Source: JAJVIP01 sp964405835
Lineage (GTDB): Bacteria > Elusimicrobiota > Elusimicrobia > F11
Reading direction: 5' to 3'
DNA: 33,059 bases
Assembly (NCBI GenBank): GCA_964405835.1
Contig: CAYOPN010000029.1
Coordinates: 1 to 33,059 of the forward strand
Shown here: positions 22,642 through 31,245 of the stretch, in pieces
Layout: each line of letters opens with the position of its first letter
Numbering within the stretch: the first letter of the stretch is position 1
Made by a program: the position numbers and the translations under genes
Notes under the pieces: generated by a model
Told to the model about the DNA's origin: nothing
Seen by the model: only the letters and a program-made list of their open reading frames with translations
Databases searched by the model: none

Positions 22642-23010
22642 TTAAAGAACCTCGGGCGCCAGGGAAATGATTTTTAAAAAGTTGCGTTCCCGAAGTTCGC
22701 GGGCGATCGGCCCGAAAATGCGGGTGCCGCGCGGCTCGTTTTCATCGTTGATCACCACGCCGGCGTTGTCGTCAAAACGGATGTAGGAACCGTCCACGCG
22801 GCGCGATTCTTTGCGCTGGCGCACGATCACGGCCTTCACCACGTCGCCTTTCTTGATCGTCGCACCCGGAAGCGCGTCTTTCACGGCACAGACCACTTTG
22901 TCGCCAATCGCCGCGTAGCGACGGCCGGATGAACCGGACACATGGATCACCATGAGTTCGCGGGCGCCGGAATTATCGGCAACCGTTAAATAGCTTTGTT
23001 GTTGGATCAT
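22642..23010 (-). CDS. rplN: 50S ribosomal protein L14
   Basis: L14 contacts L19 and forms subunit bridges. The 122 aa start MIQQQSYLTVADNSGARELM and include GDVVKAVIVRQRKESRR, FDDNAGVVINDENEPRGTRIFGP and ARELRERNFLKIISLAPEVL. The ATG overlaps the rpsQ stop (ATGA). Confidence 0.98.
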   Translation of the reverse strand: MIQQQSYLTVADNSGARELMVIHVSGSSGRRYAAIGDKVVCAVKDALPGATIKKGDVVKAVIVRQRKESRRVDGSYIRFDDNAGVVINDENEPRGTRIFGPIARELRERNFLKIISLAPEVL

Positions 23011-23294
23011 GACACCTTCACCACCGGTTTATTGAGGATCTCGGTAATGCGCCAGCGTTTCTTCGCCGACATCGGGCGCGTTTCCATCAAGCGGACGCGA
23101 TCACCCGAATGCGATTCGTTTTTCTCGTCGTGCGCATAAACTTTTGTAGTGAGGCTGCGGATCTTTTCGTAGTTCGGATCGCGCTTGGACCAGCGGATTT
23201 CAATGACGCGGGTCTTATCCATCTTGTCGGAGACAACCCAGCCCTCAAGGACCCGGCGGCTTGAACGATCGGCGGTTTCGTTGGTGGCGGTCAT
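23007..23294 (-). CDS. rpsQ: 30S ribosomal protein S17
   Basis: S17 is a primary 16S binder with an OB fold. The 95 aa include EGWVVSDKMDKTRVIEI, KVYAHDEKNESHSGDRVRLMETRP and SAKKRWRITEIL. It overlaps rpmC and rplN by 4 bases each. Confidence 0.98.
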   Translation of the reverse strand: MTATNETADRSSRRVLEGWVVSDKMDKTRVIEIRWSKRDPNYEKIRSLTTKVYAHDEKNESHSGDRVRLMETRPMSAKKRWRITEILNKPVVKVS

Positions 23295-23494
23295 GACTTT
23301 TTCCCTCTCTGGTTGATAAAGGTATTGATGCGGGCCGTTTCGCGACGAAGCTTACGGATCGCCATCGTGTTTTTCAGCGGGGCCGAAGCCGCGCGAAAAC
23401 GGAGTTTGAAGAGCTCCTGCTGCGTCTTGCTTAGACGCGCCGTAAGCTCGTTATCGCTCGCTTGTTGGTAATCAAATGCTTTTTCTTTCGCCAT
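23291..23494 (-). CDS. rpmC: 50S ribosomal protein L29
   Basis: L29 lies at the exit tunnel next to L23. The 67-aa helical hairpin includes LTARLSKTQQELFKLRFRAAS and IRKLRRETARINTFINQR. It starts 17 bases after rplP. Confidence 0.97.
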   Translation of the reverse strand: MAKEKAFDYQQASDNELTARLSKTQQELFKLRFRAASAPLKNTMAIRKLRRETARINTFINQRGKKS

Positions 23495-23511
23495 ATTAGT
23501 ACTCCAAATCC

Positions 23512-23925
23512 TTAGTTGCCGATACGCTCAATGTACTGGCAGCTGATCGGCAATTTGTCCGAGGCCACTTTCATGGCCAGTTTCGCATCGGCAGGCGTTA
23601 CACCTTCCATTTCGAAAAGAATGCGCCCGCGTTTCACGACAGCCACCCAGAACGCCGGGTCGCCTTTACCTTTTCCCATGCGGGTTTCGGCCGGCTTTTG
23701 CGACACGGGCTTGTCAGGAAATATACGGACCCACACTTTGCCGCCTTTCTTCGTGTAACGGGCCAAGGCAACACGGGCCGCTTCGATCTGACGGGCGGTG
23801 ATCCAATGATTGGCCAAGGCCTGCAATCCAAATTCTCCGAATGCCAACGTGCAACCTTTGTTGGCATTTCCTTTCATGCGGCCGCGATGCTGTTTGCGGA
23901 ACTTAACGCGAGCAGGCATCAACAT
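23512..23925 (-). CDS. rplP: 50S ribosomal protein L16
   Basis: L16 organises the A-site region of the large subunit. The 137 aa start MLMPARVKFRKQHRGRMKG, the canonical N-terminus, one base after the rpsC stop with GGAGGG 9 bases upstream. An in-frame start 18 codons earlier lies in rpsC and is rejected. VWVRIFPDKPVSQKPAETRMGKGKG (as FPDKPVSQKPAETRMG) is diagnostic. Confidence 0.98.
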   Translation of the reverse strand: MLMPARVKFRKQHRGRMKGNANKGCTLAFGEFGLQALANHWITARQIEAARVALARYTKKGGKVWVRIFPDKPVSQKPAETRMGKGKGDPAFWVAVVKRGRILFEMEGVTPADAKLAMKVASDKLPISCQYIERIGN

Positions 23926-23926
23926 G

Positions 23927-24670
23927 TTACGCGCCCTCCGCGGGAGCTGCCGGCGCGACATCGGCCGGGGTCGCCGCAATTTCGACGGGCGTCGGCGCGG
24001 TCAACGGGGCCACTTCCGCTTCTTTCATCAAATCTTTCTCGGACTTCAAGAAAAACTCTTTCTTAAAAATCCAGCATTTCACGCCGATACGGCCCATCGT
24101 GATGTGCGCTTCGGTAAATCCGTAGTCGATGTCCGCGCGGAATGTGTGCAGCGGTACACGGCCTTCCATCGTCCATTCGGTTCGGGCAATTTCGGCGCCG
24201 CCGAGACGACCTGCCACCATGATCTTGATACCGCCGGCTCCGGCCTGCATCGTGCGTTCGACCGCGCGTTTCATCGCGCGGCGGAAAGCGATCTGTTTCT
24301 CAAGTTGGAACGCCACGCTTTCGGCAACAAGCTGCGCGTCCAGTTCCGGGCGTTTGATTTCCACAACGTTGATCGTGGCTTCCGAAGCTGTCATATCCTG
24401 GACTTGCTTCTTCAATTCTTCGATGTCGGCGCCTTTCTTACCGATGATCACGCCGGGGCGCGCGGTGTGCAAATTCACGCGAATATATTTTCCTGTGCGC
24501 TCAATGGTGACCTTGGACAACGCGGCCATGCGGAAACGGTCCTTCAAAAATTGACGGATACGAAAATCTTCTTCGATCAGGTCCGGCATGTCCTTGGGAG
24601 CATACCAGCGGGATTCCCAATCTTGGATGTAACCGACGCGCAGCGCTTTTGGTGAAATTTTATGACCCAC
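23927..24670 (-). CDS. rpsC: 30S ribosomal protein S3 with Ala/Pro-rich tail
   Basis: S3 lines the mRNA entry tunnel. The 247 aa begin MGHKISPKALRVGYIQDWES. A KH domain follows (GVIIGKKGADIEELKKQV, about 75-95) and then the C-terminal domain GGAEIARTEWTMEGRVPLHTFRADIDYG (as ARTEWTMEGRVPLHT). From about residue 218 there is an Ala/Pro/Thr-rich low-complexity tail. Confidence 0.97.
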   Translation of the reverse strand: MGHKISPKALRVGYIQDWESRWYAPKDMPDLIEEDFRIRQFLKDRFRMAALSKVTIERTGKYIRVNLHTARPGVIIGKKGADIEELKKQVQDMTASEATINVVEIKRPELDAQLVAESVAFQLEKQIAFRRAMKRAVERTMQAGAGGIKIMVAGRLGGAEIARTEWTMEGRVPLHTFRADIDYGFTEAHITMGRIGVKCWIFKKEFFLKSEKDLMKEAEVAPLTAPTPVEIAATPADVAPAAPAEGA

Positions 24671-24682
24671 TCGATTGTCCCC

Positions 24683-25021
24683 TTATTTCTTAACCGGCTT
24701 CTGGTCCGATACTTTGATCGTGACGTGGCAGGTTTTGCGTTTAAAAATTCCGCGAGCGCCCATTGCCATCGGCATGACGCGCTTCATGACCGGGCCGTTG
24801 TCGACCCACGCTTCTTTGATATAGATCGTGCTCGCATCGGCAGCGCCGGAGTTCGCGAACGCGCTCTTCAAAGTTTTAAAGACCATGATGCCGGCGGCAC
24901 GCGGCACGGTCGGCAAAATGTCGTAGGCCTTTGCCACGGATTTACCGCGGATCAAACCAAGCACCTGTCCAACTTTTCTCGGTGAAAATCTTTGATGTTT
25001 TGCTTTTGCAATGGCTTCCAT
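24683..25021 (-). CDS. rplV: 50S ribosomal protein L22
   Basis: L22 lines the exit tunnel with an extended hairpin. The 112 aa include HQRFSPRKVGQVLGLIRGK and the tunnel loop KRVMPMAMGARGIFKRKTCH. Length is typical. Confidence 0.97.
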   Translation of the reverse strand: MEAIAKAKHQRFSPRKVGQVLGLIRGKSVAKAYDILPTVPRAAGIMVFKTLKSAFANSGAADASTIYIKEAWVDNGPVMKRVMPMAMGARGIFKRKTCHVTIKVSDQKPVKK

Positions 25022-25033
25022 GATTTTTCCTGA

Positions 25034-25321
25034 TTACGTCAGAGCGTTGGCTTCTTTGGTATGCGCGGCGCCGTGACCTTTGAAGAAGCGGGTCGGGGCG
25101 AACTCACCCAATTTGTGGCCAACCATCTGTTCGGTGATAAAAACGGGCAAATGCTTGCGGCCGTTGTGAATGCCGATCGTGAAACCCACGAATTCCGGAG
25201 AGATGTCCGAGCGACGGGCCCAAGTATTGATGACGCGCTTCTCGCCTTTTTCTTTCATGGCCTGGATCTTCTCGAGAAGTCTTTCGTCGACGTAAGGGCC
25301 TTTTTTTGTTGAACGGGACAT
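25034..25321 (-). CDS. rpsS: 30S ribosomal protein S19
   Basis: S19 is a head protein near S13. The 95 aa start MSRSTKKGPYVDERLLEKI and contain TWARRSDISPEFVGFTI and FAPTRFFKGHGA. AGGAG is 9 bases before the ATG. Confidence 0.98.
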   Translation of the reverse strand: MSRSTKKGPYVDERLLEKIQAMKEKGEKRVINTWARRSDISPEFVGFTIGIHNGRKHLPVFITEQMVGHKLGEFAPTRFFKGHGAAHTKEANALT

Positions 25322-25338
25322 TTCTTAGTTCTCCTAAA

Positions 25339-26187
25339 TTATGCTGCGGCAACGACCGCTTTGTTGGCGCGGCGGTCTCGGACGATCAAGCGATCGGTCT
25401 GGTGGCGCGTGCGCGTCTTGTAACCTTTCGCCGGCTGGTTCCACGGCGAACGGGGCTGATTGTTTCCTTTCGAACGGCCGCGACCGCCGCCGTGCGGATG
25501 GTCGACGGAGTTCATCGCGGTGCCGCGAACGGTGGGACGAACGCCCATGTGACGCGAACGTCCGGCGTTGCCCCAAGAAAGATTTTCATGCTCGATGTTG
25601 CCGACCTGGCCGATGGTCGCGATGCACTGCGACGGGATCAAGCGGATTTCGCCGGAAGGAAGACGGACCTGGCAGAACTCGCGCTCTTTGGCCATGAGCT
25701 GGGCGGCGGCGCCGGCGGAGCGCACGATCTGCGCGCCTTTGCCGGAAACCAATTCAATATTGTGAATGACGGTACCTTCGGGCATCGCCGAGAGCGGCAA
25801 CGCGTTTCCGATTTTGATTTCGGCCGTCGGACCGGACATGATTTTGTCCCCCACCTTCATGCCTTCAGCGTGAAGGATGTAGCGCTTGTCGCCGTTCACG
25901 AAATAAACGAGCGCGATGCGCGAAGTGCGGTTCGGGTCGTATTCCAACGACACCACGCGGCCCGGGATGCCCCAGTTGTCGCGTTTAAAATCGATCAAGC
26001 GGTAACGGCGCTGATGACGGCCACCAATGTGACGGACCATGATCTGGCCGGTATTGTTGCGTCCGCCGCTGCGGATAATTGGGCGGAGCAGGCTTTTTTC
26101 GGGAGCTTTCTTGGAGAGCCAAGAAAAGTCCTCGACGGTCATGCTGCGCCGCGACGGTGTATAGGGTTTAAATGACTTCATCGGCAT
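25339..26187 (-). CDS. rplB: 50S ribosomal protein L2
   Basis: L2 is required for subunit joining and peptidyl-transferase activity. The 282 aa show RSGGRNNTGQIMVRHIGGRHQ and the conserved AMNSVDHPHGGGRGRS with the functionally important His. Length is near the usual 274-277. AGGTGG lies 8 bases before the ATG. Confidence 0.98.
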   Translation of the reverse strand: MPMKSFKPYTPSRRSMTVEDFSWLSKKAPEKSLLRPIIRSGGRNNTGQIMVRHIGGRHQRRYRLIDFKRDNWGIPGRVVSLEYDPNRTSRIALVYFVNGDKRYILHAEGMKVGDKIMSGPTAEIKIGNALPLSAMPEGTVIHNIELVSGKGAQIVRSAGAAAQLMAKEREFCQVRLPSGEIRLIPSQCIATIGQVGNIEHENLSWGNAGRSRHMGVRPTVRGTAMNSVDHPHGGGRGRSKGNNQPRSPWNQPAKGYKTRTRHQTDRLIVRDRRANKAVVAAA

Positions 26188-26189
26188 GA

Positions 26190-26474
26190 TTAGGCCACCT
26201 CTTCCCAGTTAATGGTTTGCCCGGCCTTGATGGTGACAATGGCCTTTTTGCGATTGGGCTGATATCCGCCGATGGGACCGGTGCGGCGGCGGAATTTGCC
26301 GAGCACTTTCACGGTGTGGACTTTCAGCACGTTCACTTTAAAACGGGATTCGATCGCGGAACGGATCGCGCCTTTGCTGGCGGACGTGTCCACTTCGATG
26401 ACGTAGCCATTCTTCTCACGAAGACGGGTCGATTTTTCGGTGACGAGCGGGCGACGAAGGATTTCAAATGACAT
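26190..26474 (-). CDS. rplW: 50S ribosomal protein L23
   Basis: L23 docks SRP and trigger factor at the tunnel exit. The 94 aa include ILRRPLVTEKSTRLREKN, the KVNVLKVHTVKVLGK strand, and the basic loop RRRTGPIGGYQPNRKKAIV. One base separates it from rplD; GGAG lies 8 bases upstream. Confidence 0.97.
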   Translation of the reverse strand: MSFEILRRPLVTEKSTRLREKNGYVIEVDTSASKGAIRSAIESRFKVNVLKVHTVKVLGKFRRRTGPIGGYQPNRKKAIVTIKAGQTINWEEVA

Positions 26475-26475
26475 G

Positions 26476-27111
26476 TTAGTTCTCCGCTTTCTGGCTGATG
26501 CGAGCGGTCAATTGCTCGAGGCCGGCTTTGGTAATAAACACGCGACGGGCGCGAAGCGCGTCGTACGTGTTGAAGGACGCCACATCGGCCACTTGCACGT
26601 TTTGAATATTGCGCGCGGCGCGGTTTAAATCGGCATCGATTTTCTCAACCAAATAAAACGAGTCGGTGGGCGTTTGCCATTTGGCAAAAACGGCGGCGAC
26701 GTTTTTGGTTTTCACTTCGGAAAGCTTGATGGGTTCTACAACTTGGATGCGGTTCCCTTCGATGAGACCGCGGAGGGCCATTTTGAAAGCAATTTGTTTT
26801 TTCTTCTTCGGCAGGTCTTGCATGTAATTGCGTTCGACCGGACCGAAAATGATTCCGCCTTTGCGCCAGAGCGGAGAGCGGGTTGAACCGGAACGGGCGT
26901 TACCGGTTCCTTTCTGACGCCACGGTTTAAGACCGCCACCGGAAACCTGGGCGCGGGTCTTAACTTTGTGCGTGCCGGCGCGAAGACCGGCGCGGTACGC
27001 GGTGACCACTTCGTGCAGCAGCGCCGGAGAGGCCTTCGTCGCAACCAATGCTTCGTCGAACTGAACGCTGCCCGATTCTTTGCCTGAATTATTAATGACT
27101 TTAAGTTCCAT
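26476..27111 (-). CDS. rplD: 50S ribosomal protein L4
   Basis: L4 lines the exit tunnel; in E. coli it also autoregulates the S10 operon. The 211 aa have the tunnel loop GGGLKPWRQKGTGNARSGST and RSPLWRKGGIIFGP. The 36-base gap before it contains no clear element. Length is typical (~205). Confidence 0.98.
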   Translation of the reverse strand: MELKVINNSGKESGSVQFDEALVATKASPALLHEVVTAYRAGLRAGTHKVKTRAQVSGGGLKPWRQKGTGNARSGSTRSPLWRKGGIIFGPVERNYMQDLPKKKKQIAFKMALRGLIEGNRIQVVEPIKLSEVKTKNVAAVFAKWQTPTDSFYLVEKIDADLNRAARNIQNVQVADVASFNTYDALRARRVFITKAGLEQLTARISQKAEN

Positions 27112-27147
27112 AAATTTTTATCTCTTCTTGAGGGTTTAAAGCGACTT

Positions 27148-27891
27148 CTACTTCTTCGCTTTCTTTGATTGAGGTTGGACTGAGACCTTTACCGCGCGGC
27201 TGGTAGGACGAAGTACAACGAAGTTTCCATTTGGTCCGGGGATCGATCCACGGAGCAGAATCAAATTCTTGTCGGCATCGATGTCCACGACTTCAATCTT
27301 GGGAACCGTGGACCAAACAACGCCCATGTGGCCAGGCTTGCGTGTTCCAGGAAGGACATGCTGCGGGCCCTGCGCGCCGTTGGTGCCGGGATGACGGCGG
27401 TATTCGCCGTTACCGTGGCTGTGCGGGAGACCCGCGAAACCGTGGCGCTTCATGACGCCGGCGTAACCTTTACCGCGAGTGATGCCGGAAACTTGCAGCC
27501 ATTCACCTTTTGCAAAAACGGAAACTGGGACAGGCTGTCCGACTTTAAAAGGGGCGGTGTCTTTCACGCGAAATTCTTTGAGCCAACGCTTGGGCGTGAG
27601 ACCTTTCTTGGCGAGATGGTTCACTTCCGCTTTGGAAATTTTCTTTTCGGCAACGTCCCCGTAACCGACTTGGACCGCGTCGTAACCATCGGTGGCTTTC
27701 GTCTTGACTTGTGTCACGATGTTGCCTTCGGTGGAAATAACGGTTACCGGCACCATGCGCGTTTCGTCGACGAAAATCCGCGTCATGCCGATCTTTGTAC
27801 CAACAATGCCTTTGAGAGGCGCGGTCTCAACCTGAGGAGCCGCCGCATCACTAGCTTTGTTTTCTTGTTCTAATTTTGTCTCTTGTCCCAT
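27148..27891 (-). CDS. rplC: 50S ribosomal protein L3 with N-terminal extension
   Basis: L3 is an early-assembly protein reaching the peptidyl-transferase centre. The core starts near residue 29 (GIVGTKIGMTRIF) and includes RGKGYAGVMKRHGFAG and LPGTRKPGHMG. At 247 aa it is longer than usual (~210) owing to a polar N-terminal extension of about 27 residues and a Lys-rich tail. The single convincing ATG at 27891 has only a weak GGAA box. Confidence 0.97.
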   Translation of the reverse strand: MGQETKLEQENKASDAAAPQVETAPLKGIVGTKIGMTRIFVDETRMVPVTVISTEGNIVTQVKTKATDGYDAVQVGYGDVAEKKISKAEVNHLAKKGLTPKRWLKEFRVKDTAPFKVGQPVPVSVFAKGEWLQVSGITRGKGYAGVMKRHGFAGLPHSHGNGEYRRHPGTNGAQGPQHVLPGTRKPGHMGVVWSTVPKIEVVDIDADKNLILLRGSIPGPNGNFVVLRPTSRAVKVSVQPQSKKAKK

Positions 27892-27922
27892 AAAAATAGT
27901 GTTCCAATAAATTCAAATTTAT

Positions 27923-28270
27923 TTAGAAATCAATCCGCGGAAGTTGAATAGCAACATCCACTCCAGCCGGCAAATCAAGCTTGCGCAGTTCTTCAACTGT
28001 GCGGGCTGTTGGCTCAACAATATCCACCAACCGCTTATGAATCCGCATCTCGAACTGCTCTCGGGATTTCTTATCGGTGTGAGGGGAGCGCAGCACTGTA
28101 TACTTTTTGATCGACGTTGGCAAGAGAACTGGCCCGGAAAGATTGGCTCCCGTCCGTTGGACCGTGTCCACGATCTTGGCGAGGCTGTCGTCAAGCATCC
28201 GGTAGTCATAGGCTCTCAATTTGATGCGAATTCTCTGCGCGTCTAGTGTTGCGGCTGATTTATCGGCCAT
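27923..28270 (-). CDS. rpsJ: 30S ribosomal protein S10
   Basis: S10 is a head protein and a NusG/NusB transcription antitermination partner. The 115 aa include RIRIKLRAYDYRMLDDSLAKI, PVLLPTSIKKYTVLRSPHTDKKSREQFE (as LRSPHTDKKSREQFE) and the terminal LPAGVDVAIQLPRI. It starts 12 bases after fusA, with no tuf gene between, the usual neighbour here. Confidence 0.98.
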   Translation of the reverse strand: MADKSAATLDAQRIRIKLRAYDYRMLDDSLAKIVDTVQRTGANLSGPVLLPTSIKKYTVLRSPHTDKKSREQFEMRIHKRLVDIVEPTARTVEELRKLDLPAGVDVAIQLPRIDF

Positions 28271-28282
28271 ATTCTTGATCTC

Positions 28283-30370
28283 CTACGCCTTGGCCGTTGC
28301 GACTAGCTCTTCAGCGATGTTTCTGGGTACTTCTTCGTAATGGCTGGGCTCCATGGAATAAGAGGCCCGGCCCTGAGAAAGGGAACGGATCGTGGTGGCG
28401 TAACCGAACATTTCGGACAGCGGCACAAACCCGTGGATGTACTGGATGATGCCTTTGTCTTCCACCTGTTCGATACGGCCGCGGCGACGGTTCAAGTCAC
28501 CGATAACGTCGCCCATATAATCTTTGGGTGTCACGCAGTCGATGCGCATGATCGGCTCAAGCAACAAAGGCGAGGCCTTTCTGCAGCCGTCTTTGAACGC
28601 CATCGAGGCGGCGATCTGGAACGCCATGTCGTTCGAGTCCACTTCGTGGAAACTTCCGTCGAACAACGTCACTTTGACGTCGACAACTGGGTAACCGGCC
28701 ATGACACCGGAATCCAGCGCACCCAAAAGGCCTTTCTGCACGGACGGAATGTATTCCTTCGGAATACGTCCACCCTTGATCTTGTCTTCGAACAAGTAAC
28801 CTTTGCCGACTTCGTTCGGTTCAATGGTGATCCAAACGTGGCCGTAGTTACCGCGTCCACCGGACTGCTTGATGTATTTGCCTTCCTGCTCGACTTTCTT
28901 GCGGATCGTCTCGCGGTAAGCAACTTGCGGTTTGCCGATATTGGCTTCAACTTTAAATTCGCGTTTCATGCGATCGACCAAAATTTCCAAATGCAGTTCA
29001 CCCATGCCGGAAATAATGGTTTGACCGGTCTCTTGGTCCGTGCGGATCTTGAACGTCGGATCTTCCTCGGCCAAGCGTCCGAGCGCGATACCGAGTTTTT
29101 CCTGGTCGGCCTGGGACTTCGGCTCGATGGCGAGCGAAATGACCGGTTCCGGAAATTTTGGCGGCTCAATGACGATCGGTTTGTCTTCGTCGGAAATAGT
29201 CTGTCCCGTGGTAACGCCCTTGAGACCGATCACGGCACCAATGTTACCGGCCGTGATTTCCTGGACTTCCTCGCGTTTGTCCGCATGCATGCGCAAGATG
29301 CGGCCGATGCGCTCGCGGGTTTTCTTCGTGGAATTGTAGACCTCGGTACCGGCGGTAAGTTTTCCTGAGTAAACACGCACGAACGTCAATTTGCCGACGT
29401 GTGGATCGGTTTGGATTTTAAATGCAAGCGCCGTCAACGGTTCGTTGTCGGCTTTTTTGCGGGACACAGGCTCGCCCGTGTCCGGGTCGACACCGCTGAC
29501 AATCTCGTTCTCAACCGGCGACGGCAGGTACATGTTGACGGCATCGAGCAAAGGCTGAACGCCTTTGTTCTTAAATGACGTGCCGCACATGAACGGGAAA
29601 AACTTGCCGGTGATCGTGGCCTTGCGCATCACTTTTTTGATTTCGGCTTCGGTGACTTCTTTGCCTTCCAAAAACTTGTTCGCAAGCTCATCGTCGAAAT
29701 CCGCAAGCTTCTCAATCATCTGCTCGCGGTATTTCTTCGCGTCGTCAAGCTGGTCGCCGGGAATTTCGACTTCCTCAAATTTTGCGCCCAGTTCTTCGCC
29801 GGTCCAAACCAGCGCTTTCATCCGGACCAAGTCGATGACGCCTTTAAATGTCGATTCCATTCCGATGGGCAACTGGATCGGCACGGCATTCGCACCGAGT
29901 TTCTCGTGGAGCGAGTTCAAGCACATGTAGAAATCCGCGCCGAGCTTGTCCATCTTGTTGGCAAAAACGATACGGGGAACTTTAAAATCGGTGGCTTGGC
30001 GCCAGACCGTTTCGGATTGTGGCTCAACACCCTGAGAACCGTCGAGCAATACAACGGCTCCGTCGAGCACGCGCAGCGAGCGCTGCACTTCGGCGGTGAA
30101 GTCGATGTGCCCGGGGGTATCGATGATGTTGTAGGCGCATTCTTTCCAGGAGCAATGCGTGGCGGCGGACGTGATCGTGATACCGCGTTCGCGCTCTTGT
30201 TCCATCCAGTCCATGACGGTGTTGCCTTCGTGAACTTCGCCGATCTTATAGATGCGGCCGGTGTAAAAGAGAATGCGTTCGGTGGTGGTGGTCTTTCCGG
30301 CATCGATGTGCGCGATGATGCCGATGTTGCGAATATTTTTCTTGTCTACTTCAGCGACGGTGGCGGCCAT
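28283..30370 (-). CDS. fusA: Elongation factor G
   Basis: EF-G drives GTP-dependent translocation on the ribosome. The 695 aa match the family length. G motifs are AHIDAGKTTTT (20-30), DTPGHIDF and NKMDKLG. Domain IV contains GGRGNYGHVWI and the C-terminal domain includes RRRGRIEQVE and HGFVPLSEMFGYATTIRSLSQGRA (as SEMFGYATTIRSLSQGRA). rpsG ends 6 bases upstream and rpsJ begins 12 bases downstream. No strong Shine-Dalgarno precedes the ATG. Confidence 0.98.
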   Translation of the reverse strand: MAATVAEVDKKNIRNIGIIAHIDAGKTTTTERILFYTGRIYKIGEVHEGNTVMDWMEQERERGITITSAATHCSWKECAYNIIDTPGHIDFTAEVQRSLRVLDGAVVLLDGSQGVEPQSETVWRQATDFKVPRIVFANKMDKLGADFYMCLNSLHEKLGANAVPIQLPIGMESTFKGVIDLVRMKALVWTGEELGAKFEEVEIPGDQLDDAKKYREQMIEKLADFDDELANKFLEGKEVTEAEIKKVMRKATITGKFFPFMCGTSFKNKGVQPLLDAVNMYLPSPVENEIVSGVDPDTGEPVSRKKADNEPLTALAFKIQTDPHVGKLTFVRVYSGKLTAGTEVYNSTKKTRERIGRILRMHADKREEVQEITAGNIGAVIGLKGVTTGQTISDEDKPIVIEPPKFPEPVISLAIEPKSQADQEKLGIALGRLAEEDPTFKIRTDQETGQTIISGMGELHLEILVDRMKREFKVEANIGKPQVAYRETIRKKVEQEGKYIKQSGGRGNYGHVWITIEPNEVGKGYLFEDKIKGGRIPKEYIPSVQKGLLGALDSGVMAGYPVVDVKVTLFDGSFHEVDSNDMAFQIAASMAFKDGCRKASPLLLEPIMRIDCVTPKDYMGDVIGDLNRRRGRIEQVEDKGIIQYIHGFVPLSEMFGYATTIRSLSQGRASYSMEPSHYEEVPRNIAEELVATAKA

Positions 30371-30376
30371 GGGATT

Positions 30377-30856
30377 TTACCAGCGGTAATGCGCGAAAGC
30401 TTTGTTGGCTTCGGCCATTTTGTGCGTATCTTCGCGTTTCTTGATCGAGAGACCTTCTTTCTTGCTGGCGGCCAAAAGTTCTTCGGCCAAACGCTCTTTC
30501 ATGGGCTTGCCCGTTTTGGCTTGGGCAAACGTGAGGATCCAGCGCATCGCCAGAGCGGTGCCGCGGGCCGGCGTCACTTCGGAAGGCACCTGATAGGTGG
30601 CTCCGCCGACGCGGCGGGCTTTGACTTCGAGCAAAGGACGGACGTTTTCAATCGCGCGCGTGAACGTCGCGAGCGGCTCTTCACCGGATTTCGCTTTGAT
30701 CTGTTCGAGCGCGCCGTAGATGATGCGTTCGGCGGTGGATTTCTTTCCGCCCGTGAGAAGCTTGTTCACAAGCTGGGAAACGAGGAGAGATTTATAAACC
30801 GGGTCCGGCCCGGGGCCTGCGCGGCGATCTTTTGCTTTTAGGTCCTTGCGTGGCAT
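30377..30856 (-). CDS. rpsG: 30S ribosomal protein S7
   Basis: S7 nucleates assembly of the 30S head. The 159 aa include PRKDLKAKDR at the start, YKSLLVSQLVNKLLTGGKKS, RRVGGATYQVPSEV and the C-terminal REDTHKMAEANKAFAHYRW. One base separates it from rpsL; AAGGAG is upstream. Confidence 0.98.
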   Translation of the reverse strand: MPRKDLKAKDRRAGPGPDPVYKSLLVSQLVNKLLTGGKKSTAERIIYGALEQIKAKSGEEPLATFTRAIENVRPLLEVKARRVGGATYQVPSEVTPARGTALAMRWILTFAQAKTGKPMKERLAEELLAASKKEGLSIKKREDTHKMAEANKAFAHYRW

Positions 30857-30857
30857 G

Positions 30858-31244
30858 TTACTTGCTCTCCTTGGCTTTAGGTCTCTTAGCGCCGTATTTG
30901 GAACGGCCCTGTTTGCGATCGGTAACGCCGGCGGAATCGAGAACGCCGCGAATAATGTGGTAACGGACGCCGGGAAGGTCTTTCACGCGGCCGCCGCGGA
31001 TCATGACAATCGAATGCTCCTGAAGGTTGTGACCAACGCCCGGGATATAAGCGGTGACTTCAACGCCCGTCGTTAGTTTCACGCGCGCAATTTTGCGAAG
31101 GGCCGAGTTTGGTTTCTTCGGCGTCGTCGTTTTCACTTGCGTGCAAACCCCGCGGCGCTGCGGACAATTTTCCAGCGCCGGCGATTTGGTCTTGCTCGAT
31201 TGGGCTTCGCGGATCCCGCGAATCAGTTGGCTTGTTGTAGGCAT
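30858..31244 (-). CDS. rpsL: 30S ribosomal protein S12
   Basis: S12 monitors codon-anticodon pairing. The 128 aa begin MPTTSQLIRG and contain TTTPKKPNSALRKIARV, with the streptomycin-relevant Lys present, and GGRVKDLPGVRYHIIRG, wild-type in appearance. A start 8 codons upstream lies in the rpoC end and is rejected. The ATG is 1 base after the rpoC stop. Confidence 0.98.
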   Translation of the reverse strand: MPTTSQLIRGIREAQSSKTKSPALENCPQRRGVCTQVKTTTPKKPNSALRKIARVKLTTGVEVTAYIPGVGHNLQEHSIVMIRGGRVKDLPGVRYHIIRGVLDSAGVTDRKQGRSKYGAKRPKAKESK

Positions 31245-31245
31245 G

